A stretch of 64,000 nt of DNA from Ambrosia x helenae (lineage: Eukaryota > Streptophyta > Magnoliopsida > Asterales > Asteraceae): NCBI GenBank assembly GCA_030844895.1, contig CM061232.1:82912555-82976554 (forward strand), written 5' to 3'. Positions within the stretch are counted from its first letter, which is position 1. Each line of letters begins with the position of its first letter. The translations under genes and the position numbers were made by a program. This document shows, piece after piece, positions 44,532-55,802 of this stretch. Under the pieces are notes generated by a model, which did no database searches, was not told the DNA's origin, and worked only from the letters and a program-made list of their open reading frames with translations.

Positions 44532-46033
44532 AAACCTCCTTTCATTTATATTTTTGTTATTAATTTTAAAAATGGTTTTAAAATACTAAATCTACTTTAT
44601 AAATTCTATAAAAATTATCTTATGATATTCTGATAATAAAGTTTATCATACAATTTTTAGTTTTTCAAAAATCATTTATTTATTATATATTATAAATATT
44701 ACAAGTTTATTCCTTAATAATTTTAATATTCTATAAAAATATCAAAACGACTTTATAAAATTTTACAAAAATTAATCTAAGTTTATAAATCAATAAACAT
44801 TTCTGAAATAAATTTTATTTCAGAAAAATCATTTATTTAATATAATTTAAACAATTTTTGTTATTTTAATCATAAATAAATCATAATAAATTCATTTTTC
44901 ATTATTTTTGCATCAAAATTTCACATAAATTATTATTAATCATTTAGATCAGAAATATAAATTTTTGATTTGAAATTTATAAATTTTAATATTTTTAAAT
45001 ATTAAGTCTATATTATGACAAATAGGAATAAATATACTAAATATTCAATTTTTGAGAAAATAATTTTATAAAAATTATTTTCATGCTTAAAGTCTTATAA
45101 TACAACCATCTTAATCAAGATTTTAGAAAAAGTTCTTTTATGTTATTTATTTTCCTAAATCTCTTTATTTATTTATTTATTAACAATTTATCTAAATGAA
45201 TGATTAATCAATTATCAATCCCCAAATTAGGAACCCTAGAACTACTGGTAGACTAGAAAACTTAGACTTATTTTATTGCTTTGAACTTAGGGTAATACTT
45301 GGAATCGTTGTGCCACATTTATTCTATATCAAGGGATTCAACACTATCATTAAGGTGAGTTTACATAGCCCCTTTTTCTGATTTACATTTTGGGGTGAAA
45401 CATGTTTAAACATTTTATACACTATCATTTACTCATTCTTACATTGTTGAAACTTGTGATTCAGTTACACTATCATTTACTCATTCTATCATTTGACTGT
45501 AACAAAAAGACACAGTACAATCATTAACATTGATCAAGCCGCCTGTTTAGATTATAGCGCTATAGGTCTGACAAACCCATCCCCCCGCATAAATTCAGGG
45601 ATGATCGATAACAGTTACACTTTTACTAACTTGCGAGTTAGGTTTCAGTCGACACAAGGTTTGATTGTACAAAAGACGCATTGTTACATGTCGGACTCAT
45701 ATTCTATCTTTACTCATTATTATACTTCAACTATGATTGTTATACAACATATTGTTTTCAACTATATACAAAACCTATGTATTCTCACCAACTATTTATA
45801 GTTGACCCCCCATCTTTCCAATTTAACATGTTTCAGGTTTATTTGTTATTGGAAGTTGTACAAGTATTGGAGCACATAGGAGCTTTGGACCTAACTTATA
45901 TTAATCAACCTTTGTAATATTTACTTGTAAATTGTAAATTGTTTAATATTATTCAACTTTCATTTAGTACCATGAGCTATTGAACAAGCATCACTACGTG
46001 ACACCTCAATCCGCCATCGGTTGGGGTGTTACA

Positions 46034-46185
46034 GTCAAGTAGAAGAACATCTTCTGTTGCCACCTTTTGAAGTGGAGACCCGAAAACTTTTCAGCTCTTT
46101 CAGCATGGTTCGCCACAGTAGACGCTCCCACTGTGACGTTAGGCAGGGGTGTTCCGACAACGGTGGTGTTTTCCGAAGTTGACAT
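46034..46185 (-). pseudogene. gag: Copia Gag N-terminus, split off by element B
   Basis: The ATG at 46185-46183 begins MSTSENTT. The fragment reaches KRWQQKMFFYL, a motif typical of the Copia Gag N-terminus, and is cut at the TSD GTCAA of element B. Gag resumes at 34390. Confidence 0.88.
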
Positions 46186-46727
46186 TCTGAAATGTAGAAA
46201 CCAACTAAGTTAATATTTATAATAAAAACGCTGTTTTATCTAAAAAAACTTAGTTATTGTCAACAAAATCTTCTAATGTGATTTAGCAAACTATTTAAAA
46301 TACCAAAGTGAATAAAATAGAGACCACCCTAAGGTAGGATCTAATGCTACAACCAAGAAGATGGAAAGAAAAGAAAAAAATAAATCGCAATATTTCTTTG
46401 TTTCCTTTTCTATAGAAGCCAAGAGATTTATCCTCTAAGTACAACTTTGAGGAATCACCAAATGGTTTAGTAGCTTTTTCTAGGAAAACCAAATGATTTA
46501 TCCTCTAAGTCCAACTTTGAGGAGTCACCAGTTGATTTTTGTAGAAAAATAAAAGAACAAAGGAATTTTTCTCTATTTTATCATGAACCTCGAAAAAACA
46601 AAGAGAAAAAAAATAAGAACTGTTTTTAAAAACACAATTCCAAGTGAATCAAAACTTGTTCGAATCACTAAAGAATGGTTTTTCGTGATATACGAACGAT
46701 GTTTTAAAAAAAAATTTGTTTTAAGAT
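46186..46727 (-). other. Copia leader between 5' LTR and gag
   Basis: This is A/T-rich sequence with internal near-repeats (GATTTATCCTCTAAGT and CAACTTTGAGGA at about 46426 and 46497). The minus strand next to the LTR reads ATCTTAAAAC. The expected initiator tRNA-Met complement is not there. Confidence 0.7.
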
Positions 46728-47860
46728 TGTAGGAACCGTTCGTGTAAAATAAATAAATAATTCTTATTATTTTTACAATACAATAAGCAAAGGAAATAAA
46801 ATACTATTACAACTGAAAAGAAAAGAAAATACAAGAAGATGATGAGAAAACAAAATTATTGTGGCTGAGGATCGTGTTTGACACGGGGCCCTTAAAACAA
46901 ATTCCGAGCCTCCCAGAGACTCGTTTTGTTTCCCAGGGTACAACAGCCGAAGCAGTGTTTACTGCCGGAGTGAGCACTAAACCCGACTTGTACCTTGATC
47001 TTAAGAAGAACAGAGAAGAAAAATGCTAGAGAGATTTTTAGAGAGGAGAAGTGATTTTCAGTGTATCTTCTGCAGTGCCAAGGCTTTGGTTTTATAGGAG
47101 CCAAAGGTTGTTACAAGTCAAAAGAATTAAATGCAGAAAATTAAATGTCATTAAACGTCTTTAATGGCATTTAATGCTGCTTTAATTCTTAGTCAAAACT
47201 GTTGACTTGTCAGTTACACTGCAGCTCTGAACTGTTGGGAGTTCGCGTGTGCGTCAGATGCACACTGGTGCCTGACCCGCCACGTAGGCACAAGTTACGT
47301 GCACGCGCCACGAGGTCGCGCACCACGTAATCCCGTTCTACGTCACAAATCTTGCTGAACCACCTGTGCACTATCAAAAATACTAAGGCGGCTCTCAAGC
47401 GGCTCTGTGCGAAGTGCAAAGTGCGCCATCAAAGCGCCACATTGCGCCTCATCGCCCACGCCACGCGCGCGTGTGCGAGCCCGAGTTAAGGGTGCTTCGC
47501 ACCCTTCGCGACTTCCATAGTGTGTGATTCTATGGAACACTTTGGATGGGAGGTCCTTCCTTATAACAAGTCCAAGACTCATCTCCCTTTCAATGTGGGA
47601 CAAGTTCTCCTTGTCACTTTCCATTTCACATTCCCAACTAGTTGTTTCACTCCTCCACTTTTGAGCATCGATATCTCATTCATTTTAGCTCCGTTTTGGA
47701 CGCGGTTTGGTTCGTTGTGGAGCTCTCACAACATAGAACATAAACCCACAAAGAAATATATAAATAAACCTCAGTTTCAAATATATATTTTTGTCCAAAA
47801 CTTAGAAAAAATCATTTTCCCAAAATTGTGAAAATAGCATTTTCACCTATTTTTCCAACA
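46728..47860 (-). repeat. 5' LTR of the Tork-like Copia (1133 bp)
   Basis: It pairs with 21249-22520 but lacks about 125 bases (junction near 47350) and a short piece near 47405. Open frames here (47343-47624, 47520-47831) are incidental. Confidence 0.9.
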
Positions 47861-47865
47861 CATAT

Positions 47866-49113
47866 CTAGCCTACAACCTCGGCATGTATCAAATCACACA
47901 AGTTCTGCAACAGAGAAACAGCTGGCCTACACTCAACAAATGAAAATATATATGTATCAATCTATCATCTAGTAGGCTCAAGATCTCACCAAAGTGTGGA
48001 CATGGGTTACCGATGTGTGCATTCATTTATTACCAATAGCTTGTTAAACCTAGTCAGGCAATTCTAAACATTTTTCTTAAAAATACATGCTGAAAACGGT
48101 TCATATTACTTTTCCACAAATTAGACCATGACTAAGGATCTACTGCCAAAACAATCAAAAAAACAACTGGTATGTACTGAAAGAGCTGCTTTATATCTGA
48201 TTAGAATGCTTTTTTTAGGAACAATTTTCAAGACATTTTCAATTTTAGAGTTTTTTTTTTTGAATTTTTTTTCATTTTTTTAAGACTCAAGAATAAATAA
48301 AAACGAAGTTTCCCCACCCCCACACTTGAACGACACATTGTCCTCAATGTGAACTAGGGAATAAAATAAAGTAGAAATAAAAAAATGTACAACAATAATA
48401 AAAAGGAACAGACTCCCCTGGATATAGGCAGTGCGCGTATGAGTCTCTACAGTTCCTTCCAATCCAGCCGTATAGCATTTCATTCGCGGCCGATAAACAA
48501 ACCCGAAACAAAGAAACAAGAAAAAAACAAACAAACAAATCGAGATACCTGCAAACATTAGTGATTTCAGATCGTCCCTGCCCGAATGGAGATTGAGTAC
48601 GGGCGGGGCAATCTATTCTTGCAGTTCAAATCATAACAAGCAATCCCATGACTCTAACAAAAATAAAACTGACCCAAACACACTTGAAAATAAAAATAAA
48701 CTAAAATAAAACAACATAAAAACAAATAAATATACAAAATATACAAAAAATCATACCAGATGTTCATTCATGGTGGTCTCAAAGAACATTTGCCTACTGA
48801 ATTCCCAATGTATGTTCGGTAGTTGACATGTCGAATCTTTATCTTCTTTCTTATCTTTGACATGTCTGCAGGATCATTGCTGGGCCACTTCACTATACTT
48901 TGTCCAAGGTCTTCAATGCTCTCCTTCCTCTTTTTCCCACTCAAGCCATCATCTTCAACTTTGTCTATTTTCCTCATAAATATGGGAGGAAGGTTAGGAT
49001 ACACCAAGGTTACCCAGTTCAACTGTCACATCTTCAAGGGCTAATTCTGCTTCCATCTGACCAACATGCTTAAATAGTTCCTCCATAATTTTGTCCCTAA
49101 CCTCATTTTCCTT
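47866..49113 (-). other. Internal region of the Athila-like element, mostly non-coding
   Basis: This holds the segment homologous to 6985-7680 (about 48180-48800). An 84-codon frame at 48768-49022 may be a Gag-proximal remnant: it is charged with Lys/Arg runs, but I recognise no domain in it. Confidence 0.55.
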
Positions 49114-49515
49114 TCAGATCACCTTAACATCTTCTTGGATAGCCTTTACATCTTCCTGAACTGCTTTTATGGCCTCCAAGATCGCATTCAGTTGGGCATT
49201 GTTTCCCTCTTCACTATCCTGCTGCGGTTGATAACCGTAGTTAACACTCTGGCCTCCAGTAACAGCTGGATCAGGATTCATGTAGCAACATGTAGCCCTA
49301 GGCTGATAAATGCTTGGCTTGTAGTATCTTTGTTGACAATTCTGATATTGTGGCCAATAATATGAGGATGATAAATATGACCCTTCATGTTTTTCTAGCC
49401 CAAAGATAATACGATCCTCTCGAGCATTATATGCTTCAACTCTCTGACGAGCAATTGGACAATCTTGCATCACATGATATGGGCTCTCGCAACACCCACA
49501 TGCATCATAATCCAC
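49114..49515 (-). pseudogene. gag: Athila/Tat-like Gag C-terminal remnant (133 aa)
   Basis: The frame starts beside a CCHC knuckle, CGCCESPYHVMQDC (CX2CX4HX4C, about residues 7-20). A Tyr/Gln-rich segment and an amphipathic heptad stretch (AIKAVQEDVKAIQEDVKVI) close it. A knuckle followed by a Tyr/Gln-rich region fits Athila-type Gag. The main Gag domain, which should precede it, is missing, because only 150 bases separate it from the primer site. It is therefore a deletion derivative. The given Met is not the native start. Confidence 0.65.
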
Positions 49516-49663
49516 CCAGTTAATCCTGAATTCAATTTGCCTGCAAAACTAACATACCTAGCGTAATACTGAACAAAACAGAGTAAATACAGGACAAGAA
49601 AAAAAAATATTTTTTGGTTTTTTAATAAAAAATAATTAAGCTAAAAACACTAAGCGCACGAAC

Positions 49664-49681
49664 TCCCCGGCAACGGCGCCA
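49664..49681 (-). other. Primer binding site of the Athila-like element (tRNA-Asp)
   Basis: The plus strand reads TCCCCGGCAACGGCGCCA, so the minus strand is TGGCGCCGTTGCCGGGGA. This is complementary to the 3' end of plant tRNA-Asp and is used by many Athila/Tat elements. It lies three bases from the LTR. Confidence 0.9.
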
Positions 49682-50501
49682 TTTTGATCGCGTGTCGAAG
49701 TGCTAATCAAAAAAATATTTTAAAAACAACTCCTTAGCTACAAGGACTGCAGTATAGGGAGTAGGGTTGTCGAACCACGAGGAGTTTGTGGAAAGTGTTA
49801 ATATCAATTTATTGATTAAACTAAATTAATTTTATGAAGTTGATTTGCTGCTTGCTTGCAAAAACAAAGTGATTGATTGAAAAGTAATTAAAAAGAATAA
49901 TATAATGAAATACAGTCACTCCGGGTTTCTGATTCGGTAATTTTAAAGCTACTCCGTAATTAACCTAGCTAGGGAATCACATAGACATGATTCTGTTTAA
50001 ATTGTTCAACCCAATTCAATTATCTTAACACTAAATACAAAATCAAATTATTCCTAGTGCAAGAAAACCAAGAAACGATGATATATTGTATCAATGCAAA
50101 GAAATCAAATTGTCTAGATCAGTCAAACATACAATTGAATCCAAAAGAACTTTAAGATGTTCACAAAATTCAATCCAAATACTAAGTATAAGACAGAGTA
50201 AAACTAATAAAATAAATGAATCATTCACCCGGAGAGAACCGCGAGAAGACTAGCCGCTCATCGCATTCATGTACACACCCAAAGTAATTCCTCTCCTGAA
50301 CCAAAGTTGCTGTTGGCGAGCTCTCTGTTCGCCTCAAAAGTTCTGCCGTCCAATCCCTCAACCGCCGTCAACAATAATATATCTTTAAAATTGTGTTAAA
50401 AATAATCCTCCAAAACCCTCCAAGCAAATGGGCTTGGTATTCTTTTCATTCTTTTAATTCTGCACGTGTCTTTCATTTATGTCAAGCTTCCTTTTTTTTT
50501 C

Positions 50502-50537
<36 letters not shown>

Positions 50538-52327
50538 ATTATTATTATTATTAATATCATTTATATATATTATTATTGTGACAACCGGTAAAATTCGGTC
50601 AACCGTTGACTGGATCTTGATCATGATCCCTATATGCTTCGCATATACTAAGGTTGATTTTGGTTAAGTTAAGTTGTTACAAGTCCAACAATGTCTTTCG
50701 TGAAGTTCATGGACGTCTAGATGCTCTAAAGAAAGACTACACATCTTAACGCTAACGAACTGACATCGATAAGAATTCGTCAGAATGGACAAAGTTAGAG
50801 TTATTGCGTATAAATACGACACGTATTTGTTGTTGAAGCGATCGGATGTGGAATCGGCTTGAAGAATGGATTAAAACGTAGCGTTTGGAGAATGCAGAGA
50901 GTAATTGATATGAGAACCGAACATCGAAATGCGTGGTTTTAACCGCATTTGTGTTTTCGTAAATAATTATTTGTTTTAAATAATATTAATTATTAAGTAT
51001 CGAAAGCTATCGGGTCGTTTAAATGGAGGAAACGGTAATCGGTTAGGTTAACGCGATTCTAACAGGCGCTCCGAAAGAACGCGTAGGATGCCAATATTAA
51101 TTATATTTTCGCTCGGTTTAACGTTATTTAATATTATGAACAAAACCGACTAATTTATATAATTAACTATCGAACCTAAATATAAACCGAGACGTTATGT
51201 TATAACGGGTTCGAAACACGGTATTTACCTACCTAATCTTTAACCATAGCTATTTAAAGGCTTATTCTTCTTTTTTCTTCCTCATTCCATCATCCTACAA
51301 TATAAGAAAATCCTCTCAAACCTCTAAAACACTCTCTAGCTCAAATCCTCTCATCTCTCTCACGTTCTCTCTCTCTCTACTCTCTCTCCAGCCCTCTCCC
51401 TCTCCCTCAACCTCTCTCCCTCGTCTCCCTCTGTTAAACGGCCGGCCGACCACCTCCAGTGGTGGCAGCGGCGGCGTGGTGGTCTGAAAAGCCCCTAACG
51501 GGCAGAAGCAGGGGACGGCGGTGGTGATGCTTGGTGGTGAGCTATGGTCCGGTTCAGGTTTTGTTCGGGTCTGTTGTGGTGGCCGATGGCGGCCATGGTT
51601 GTTGTTGTTGACAGCTTATGGCCGATGATAGTGGTGATTCGAGTGGTGTTTGGCCCGATTCAGAAGGATGACGGCGGGGCAGGTGATGTTCGGCTCCGGC
51701 TCGGGTCCGATGGGGCTCGGGTCTGGGTCAGGTTATGGTTATGGTTGTTATTCAGCTCGGGTCAGGTTCTGGAGCTAGTGGTTGTTCGTCGGTTGACAGA
51801 TCTGATGGGTGTTCGGGTTGGATCGGGGCTGCATGTTGGTTCCGGGTGGTTGTTGGTCCGAAATAAAGGCGGCATCGGCTTTTGGTGATGATCCAATCAG
51901 ATTTGGTTCAGATCTGTTTGGATTTAGTTCGGTTCAGTTCGGGTCTCGAGTCGGGTTTGGGTCCTGGGTGCATGGGTTAGAAAATGGTTCGGTTTTGGAG
52001 ATCGAAGCCCGGTTAGAAGTCGTTTTGAGGCAGACTTGGTTCGGGTTCCTTTTAGAGGATTTCGGGTTATGATGGTTTAACCCGAGGCAGATCTAGTCAA
52101 CAAGCGTTGCATGCGTATATAAATGGTATATTATCTTGATTTGTTGCTATTATTATTATTACTCTCTCTATATATATATATATTACAGTTTCGAAACTAT
52201 TGTGACTCGCGAAACGAAGCAACATTGATTATATAATACGTGGTATTGTAAACAGACGGATTTGATAATATTGTATATTGGACTGGACCGTTGGACTATA
52301 TTATATAAATATATAATTATATATATA

Positions 52328-55300
52328 GGGTAGGGATCATACGAGAACCAACTTTATTGTGAGAACCATGAGAACCAATGTGAACGTGGGATATTTTAGT
52401 AATATGATACAAGACATAAAAAAATATCAAAGATGAAACAATAAAATACGTGCTACTCATCTTCTTCAACCCTTTATTAGCCAAACCTCATCTTTCTTCT
52501 CTCCACCATCAATCAACACCCTCTGACCACCAATTCATCACCACACCACCACCACACCATTGTAACACCATCAATCAACCCAGATTCCAAAACTCAAAAC
52601 CCTAGTTCATTATTGTACCAAACGATTAATGGTACAAGAAGTTTTGTGGGATATATTATGAAGCCTTCGCGTGAGGAAGATTTTGCAAAGGTGAGAAGTT
52701 TCTACTTCTAGATAATAAAAAATGCCTTCTTTAACATAACATTGAAAGATTACAAGCTTGAGGAAGAAAATTGATGCGAATGATAATGATAATTATAATA
52801 ATAAACAGAAGATTAGTTTCATCAATTATTTCATACCTTGTTATCATTATAGTATTAGAAACTAAGTATATCATATTTGGCGAAGACGTCGGTTAGCGAT
52901 TGTCACCTAACAATATGGTGAATTGGATCTGCAATATGGAAATCGCCTCTGGTGTACAGGAGGACTATGTCTCTGATCGAACTTATGTCGGCCGGATAAC
53001 AATGGATTCCAACCGATGCGTTTCTTAGAGGTGTTCGATAGTCACGTAAATTTCTGAATTTTGTTATATTAATTAGCTAGCTTATTTAAGGCTTTTGAGA
53101 TAAATTGTATTGCTTAAAAAAGAAAGCTGTGAAAAAAGTTCTCAATGTTCTTGACAAATTATAAGGTGTTTTTTATTTCTTTACTTTAGGGTGAAGATGG
53201 TGAGTTTAGGGTGATTTGCTTGCGGGTGATGGTGGTTTAGTGCTGTTGGATTGATGATGGCATTGTGGTGGTAGTAATGGTGGTCTGGATAGAGAGACAG
53301 GGGGTGTTTGTGTGGTAGTTTTTATTAATAATTTTATTGTTTTCTGTACAGTTAACAAAAAATAAATAAAAATATAAAATAAACGAAGCTTTACTTAAGT
53401 AAAGTCATATACATCATAGAATGGATTTTGTATACATCAAGTAGTTAAATTAAATAATAACTAAAGTAGTAAAAAAATCTATAACATATCATGTGCATAT
53501 GTTATGTGGTAATGAAAAAGTAACGTTAATGCACATGTGCATTAAGATTGAAATTGTGTTTTTCTTATGTGTTGTTTACTATTTGTAGTTATAGATGAGA
53601 TAAAAGTCAAGGAAGGTAACTTTTGTGTCATAATCGAGGGAGAAAAGGTTAAAAAAAAACTATAGGGTGCGATTGAGGATGATTACATAATCGTTAAGTG
53701 TTAGTTGAATGAGATATTTGATGATGGCTTAGAACTAGTCTTGGCAAAATGGGCCGATTGGGCGGGTTGAGCATACGGGTCAAAATGGGTTAAGGGTCAA
53801 AATAGGTTAAGTGTTAGTTGAATGTCGAAACAGGTTGCGTCGGGCTGGTCCTAAACGCTAATAGTTGTTGGTGGGTTTTGGTGAGAAAAGGGTCCGTTAG
53901 CTTATGTGCTGAGGGTCAAAATAGGTTAAGTGTTAATTGAATGTCGAAACATGTGCATTAAGATTGTTAATGCACATGTGCAAAACGTAGTTTATAATGT
54001 TTAAATTAATGTTATAGCACATATTGGTATAAGTAAGTTAGTAACAATGATGCATAGGTGCATGTGTTTTGTTGTAATTAACAAAGTAATGGTGTTGCAC
54101 ATGTGCATTCAAGTCGAAATATCGGTTTTCTTACGCGTTTTTTTATTGATTGTAGCTAATAGACGGGGAAAAATCAAAGAAAGTAATATTTGTTTTACAA
54201 TCGAGGGATAAAGGAACAAAAAGGTTACCGGATGCAATTGAGGATATTGACACGATTGTTGATCAGAAATTTGAATCAGGTTGGTATTATTTGTTTAGTC
54301 CGGATGTACTTGGTAGTTACTTTATTCCGTTTATTAGTTATGTTCTTTAATTATTGTATAGCAGAAACTAATCGAACTCCAGTTGATCTCCCATAATCGG
54401 AAGCTAATAATGTAATGGATGTTTATCAAGAAGTTGAATCAGGTTGTTATTATGTATTAAGTACATTTATATAGAAATGCACATGTGCATATGTGTAGTT
54501 TTATCTTTTGAAATATTAAATGTTTGATGTTTACTCACACAAAATATCCTATGTGCAGGTTTGGAATTAAAAAGGAAGGTTCAAACGAGGTCAAACAAGC
54601 GGAAACATATTGAAACGGTGAATAATGATGGTATGTTGATTTGCGCAATAGTTAACATAGATTGTTGATTATGCTGATGTGCATAATTATGGATGAACGT
54701 GATATAATGTGTTTTATGATAAATGTGTGTGCAGATGCAAGTATAATAAAGAAAAAACAGCAAAGCATGTTAAAATGGTGGCAACGAAGGCAACTCAAAA
54801 GAAGGCTACGAAAAAAAAGCAAATTGGCGTTTGAAACAAACACACATTACACCCAATCAAATTTGGTTGGGGATAAGAAAATTGTCAAACAAACAAAGAA
54901 GGTTGTATAATATTTTGTGTAATGTATGTTTGGTTTAACATTTTGTTATGTTGGTGAACGTGAGATTGTGAGATAATTAGAATTTTGTATGTAGGTAGTT
55001 AACATATAGTTGGTTTGTAATATGGATATATTGTTTGTTATCGTTTTTTTATTGAGTTAATACGTTTGGTATAGACTACATGTAGTTGTAAGATAAAAAC
55101 AAATTGGTATAAAAACTTTGTTATTTGAAGAATGATGCATGTATATATGTATGCCCGAAAGTTAAACCACAAAAAATCTAACAATATTTGTGAAATGCAC
55201 ATGTGTATGCAGTACACGTGCTTATTTTACAGGTCGTATATAGAGAGGTTTCAAGTTTATTCATGTTTGTTGTCATACATATGTTTTATTTTCAATTTAT

Positions 55301-55802
55301 GTTATAATATGCATGACTAAACACTTGACGAGTTCGAGTGCATTTTATATCTCACTTTGCGTCCATTTAATGATCATTGAATATAATTTGTGACCCCTTA
55401 TATATTTGTATCGCGTCCATTTAATAATTATTTAGGTATGCTAATTGATAATTCATTCAAAAGTGTGATTTAATAGTGAAATGCACATGTGCATACGGTG
55501 TATTTCTGTCTATATAACAGCGAAATGCACATGTGCATCATTGATGACGTCATAACAGCCATTTTTTTTATTTTTTTTAAATTTTTTTATTTTTTTGAAT
55601 TATTAATGCAAAAATAATCATTTTGGTGTTTTTACTTTTTTTATTTTTTATTTATTTAGGTTATATAATTGTTTTTTATTTTTTTTTTATTTTTTGATGG
55701 AGGGGTTTTTGTAGGCATCCTTCATATTTACAAAAATGCCACCTGTTCACACTGGTTCTTTGGTTCTCTCCCTAAATGGTGGTTCTCAAATGATCCAAAT
55801 CC
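52328..55802. mobile_element. Mutator-like element with long TIRs (3.5 kb)
   Basis: The ends form imperfect inverted repeats of about 80-85 bases: GGGTAGGGATCAT...GAGAACCA...GAGAACCA at the left, and the complement of GGATTTGGATCAT...GAGAACCA...GAGAACCA at the right. Flanks are TA-rich, so the 9-bp TSD cannot be fixed. There is no transposase. The interior has UTR-like CA/CT-rich sequence (52460-52620), exon-like pieces (for example 54541-54640 and 54735-54910, the latter with a Lys/Arg-rich end) and eight or so copies of ATGCACATGTGCAT-type palindromes. It may be a Pack-MULE carrying gene fragments. Confidence 0.6.
54735..54910 (+). pseudogene. Exon-like remnant with basic tail inside the Mutator-like element
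   Basis: After an AG at about 54734 an open frame reads DASIIKKKQQSMLKWWQR and continues Lys/Arg-rich to a stop at 54910, resembling a C-terminal exon with a nuclear localisation signal. Similar short exon-like pieces lie at 54155-54280 and 54560-54640, with GT/AG-like borders. I cannot assign the protein. It could be a decayed transposase or a captured host gene. Confidence 0.3.

Larger units (their letters stand above)
34391..46033 (+). mobile_element. Element B: gag-only gypsy retrotransposon (TR-GAG type)
   Basis: It begins TGTAACATCACG and ends GGTGTTACA, with the perfect TSD GTCAA (34386-34390 and 46034-46038), inserted in the Copia gag. The LTRs are 2613 and 2581 bp. The interior holds an initiator tRNA-Met primer site, the conserved leader, a broken gag, 30-bp repeats, the conserved 3' block and a polypurine tract. 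There is no Pol. About 7.9 kb remains without the solo LTR that splits its gag. It is a sister of A, with a different U3 and a nearly identical U5. Confidence 0.92.
43453..46033 (+). repeat. 3' LTR of element B (2581 bp)
   Basis: It pairs with 34391-37003 with scattered substitutions and a short deletion near 44267. All three tRNA-like modules, the R-region block and the U5 end are present. Confidence 0.93.
21249..47860 (-). mobile_element. Copia retrotransposon, Tork-like, with nested gag-only elements
   Basis: It begins TGTAGGAACC and ends TTTTTCCAACA, with the perfect TSD CATAT (21244-21248 and 47861-47865). Order on the minus strand: 5' LTR, leader, gag, protease, integrase, reverse transcriptase, RNase H, polypurine tract, 3' LTR. 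Net length without its two nested elements is about 7.5 kb. Gag is split by element B, and protease by element A. The long pol frame is intact, but gag, protease and the primer site are damaged, so this copy cannot be autonomous. Confidence 0.9.

Noticed and set aside
51544..51888. 114-codon GT-rich frame after a TATA box and CT-rich leader
   Set aside because: It sits inside a gypsy LTR. The composition is simple (Val/Gly/Trp from GGT/GTG words) and a second frame is open over the same stretch.
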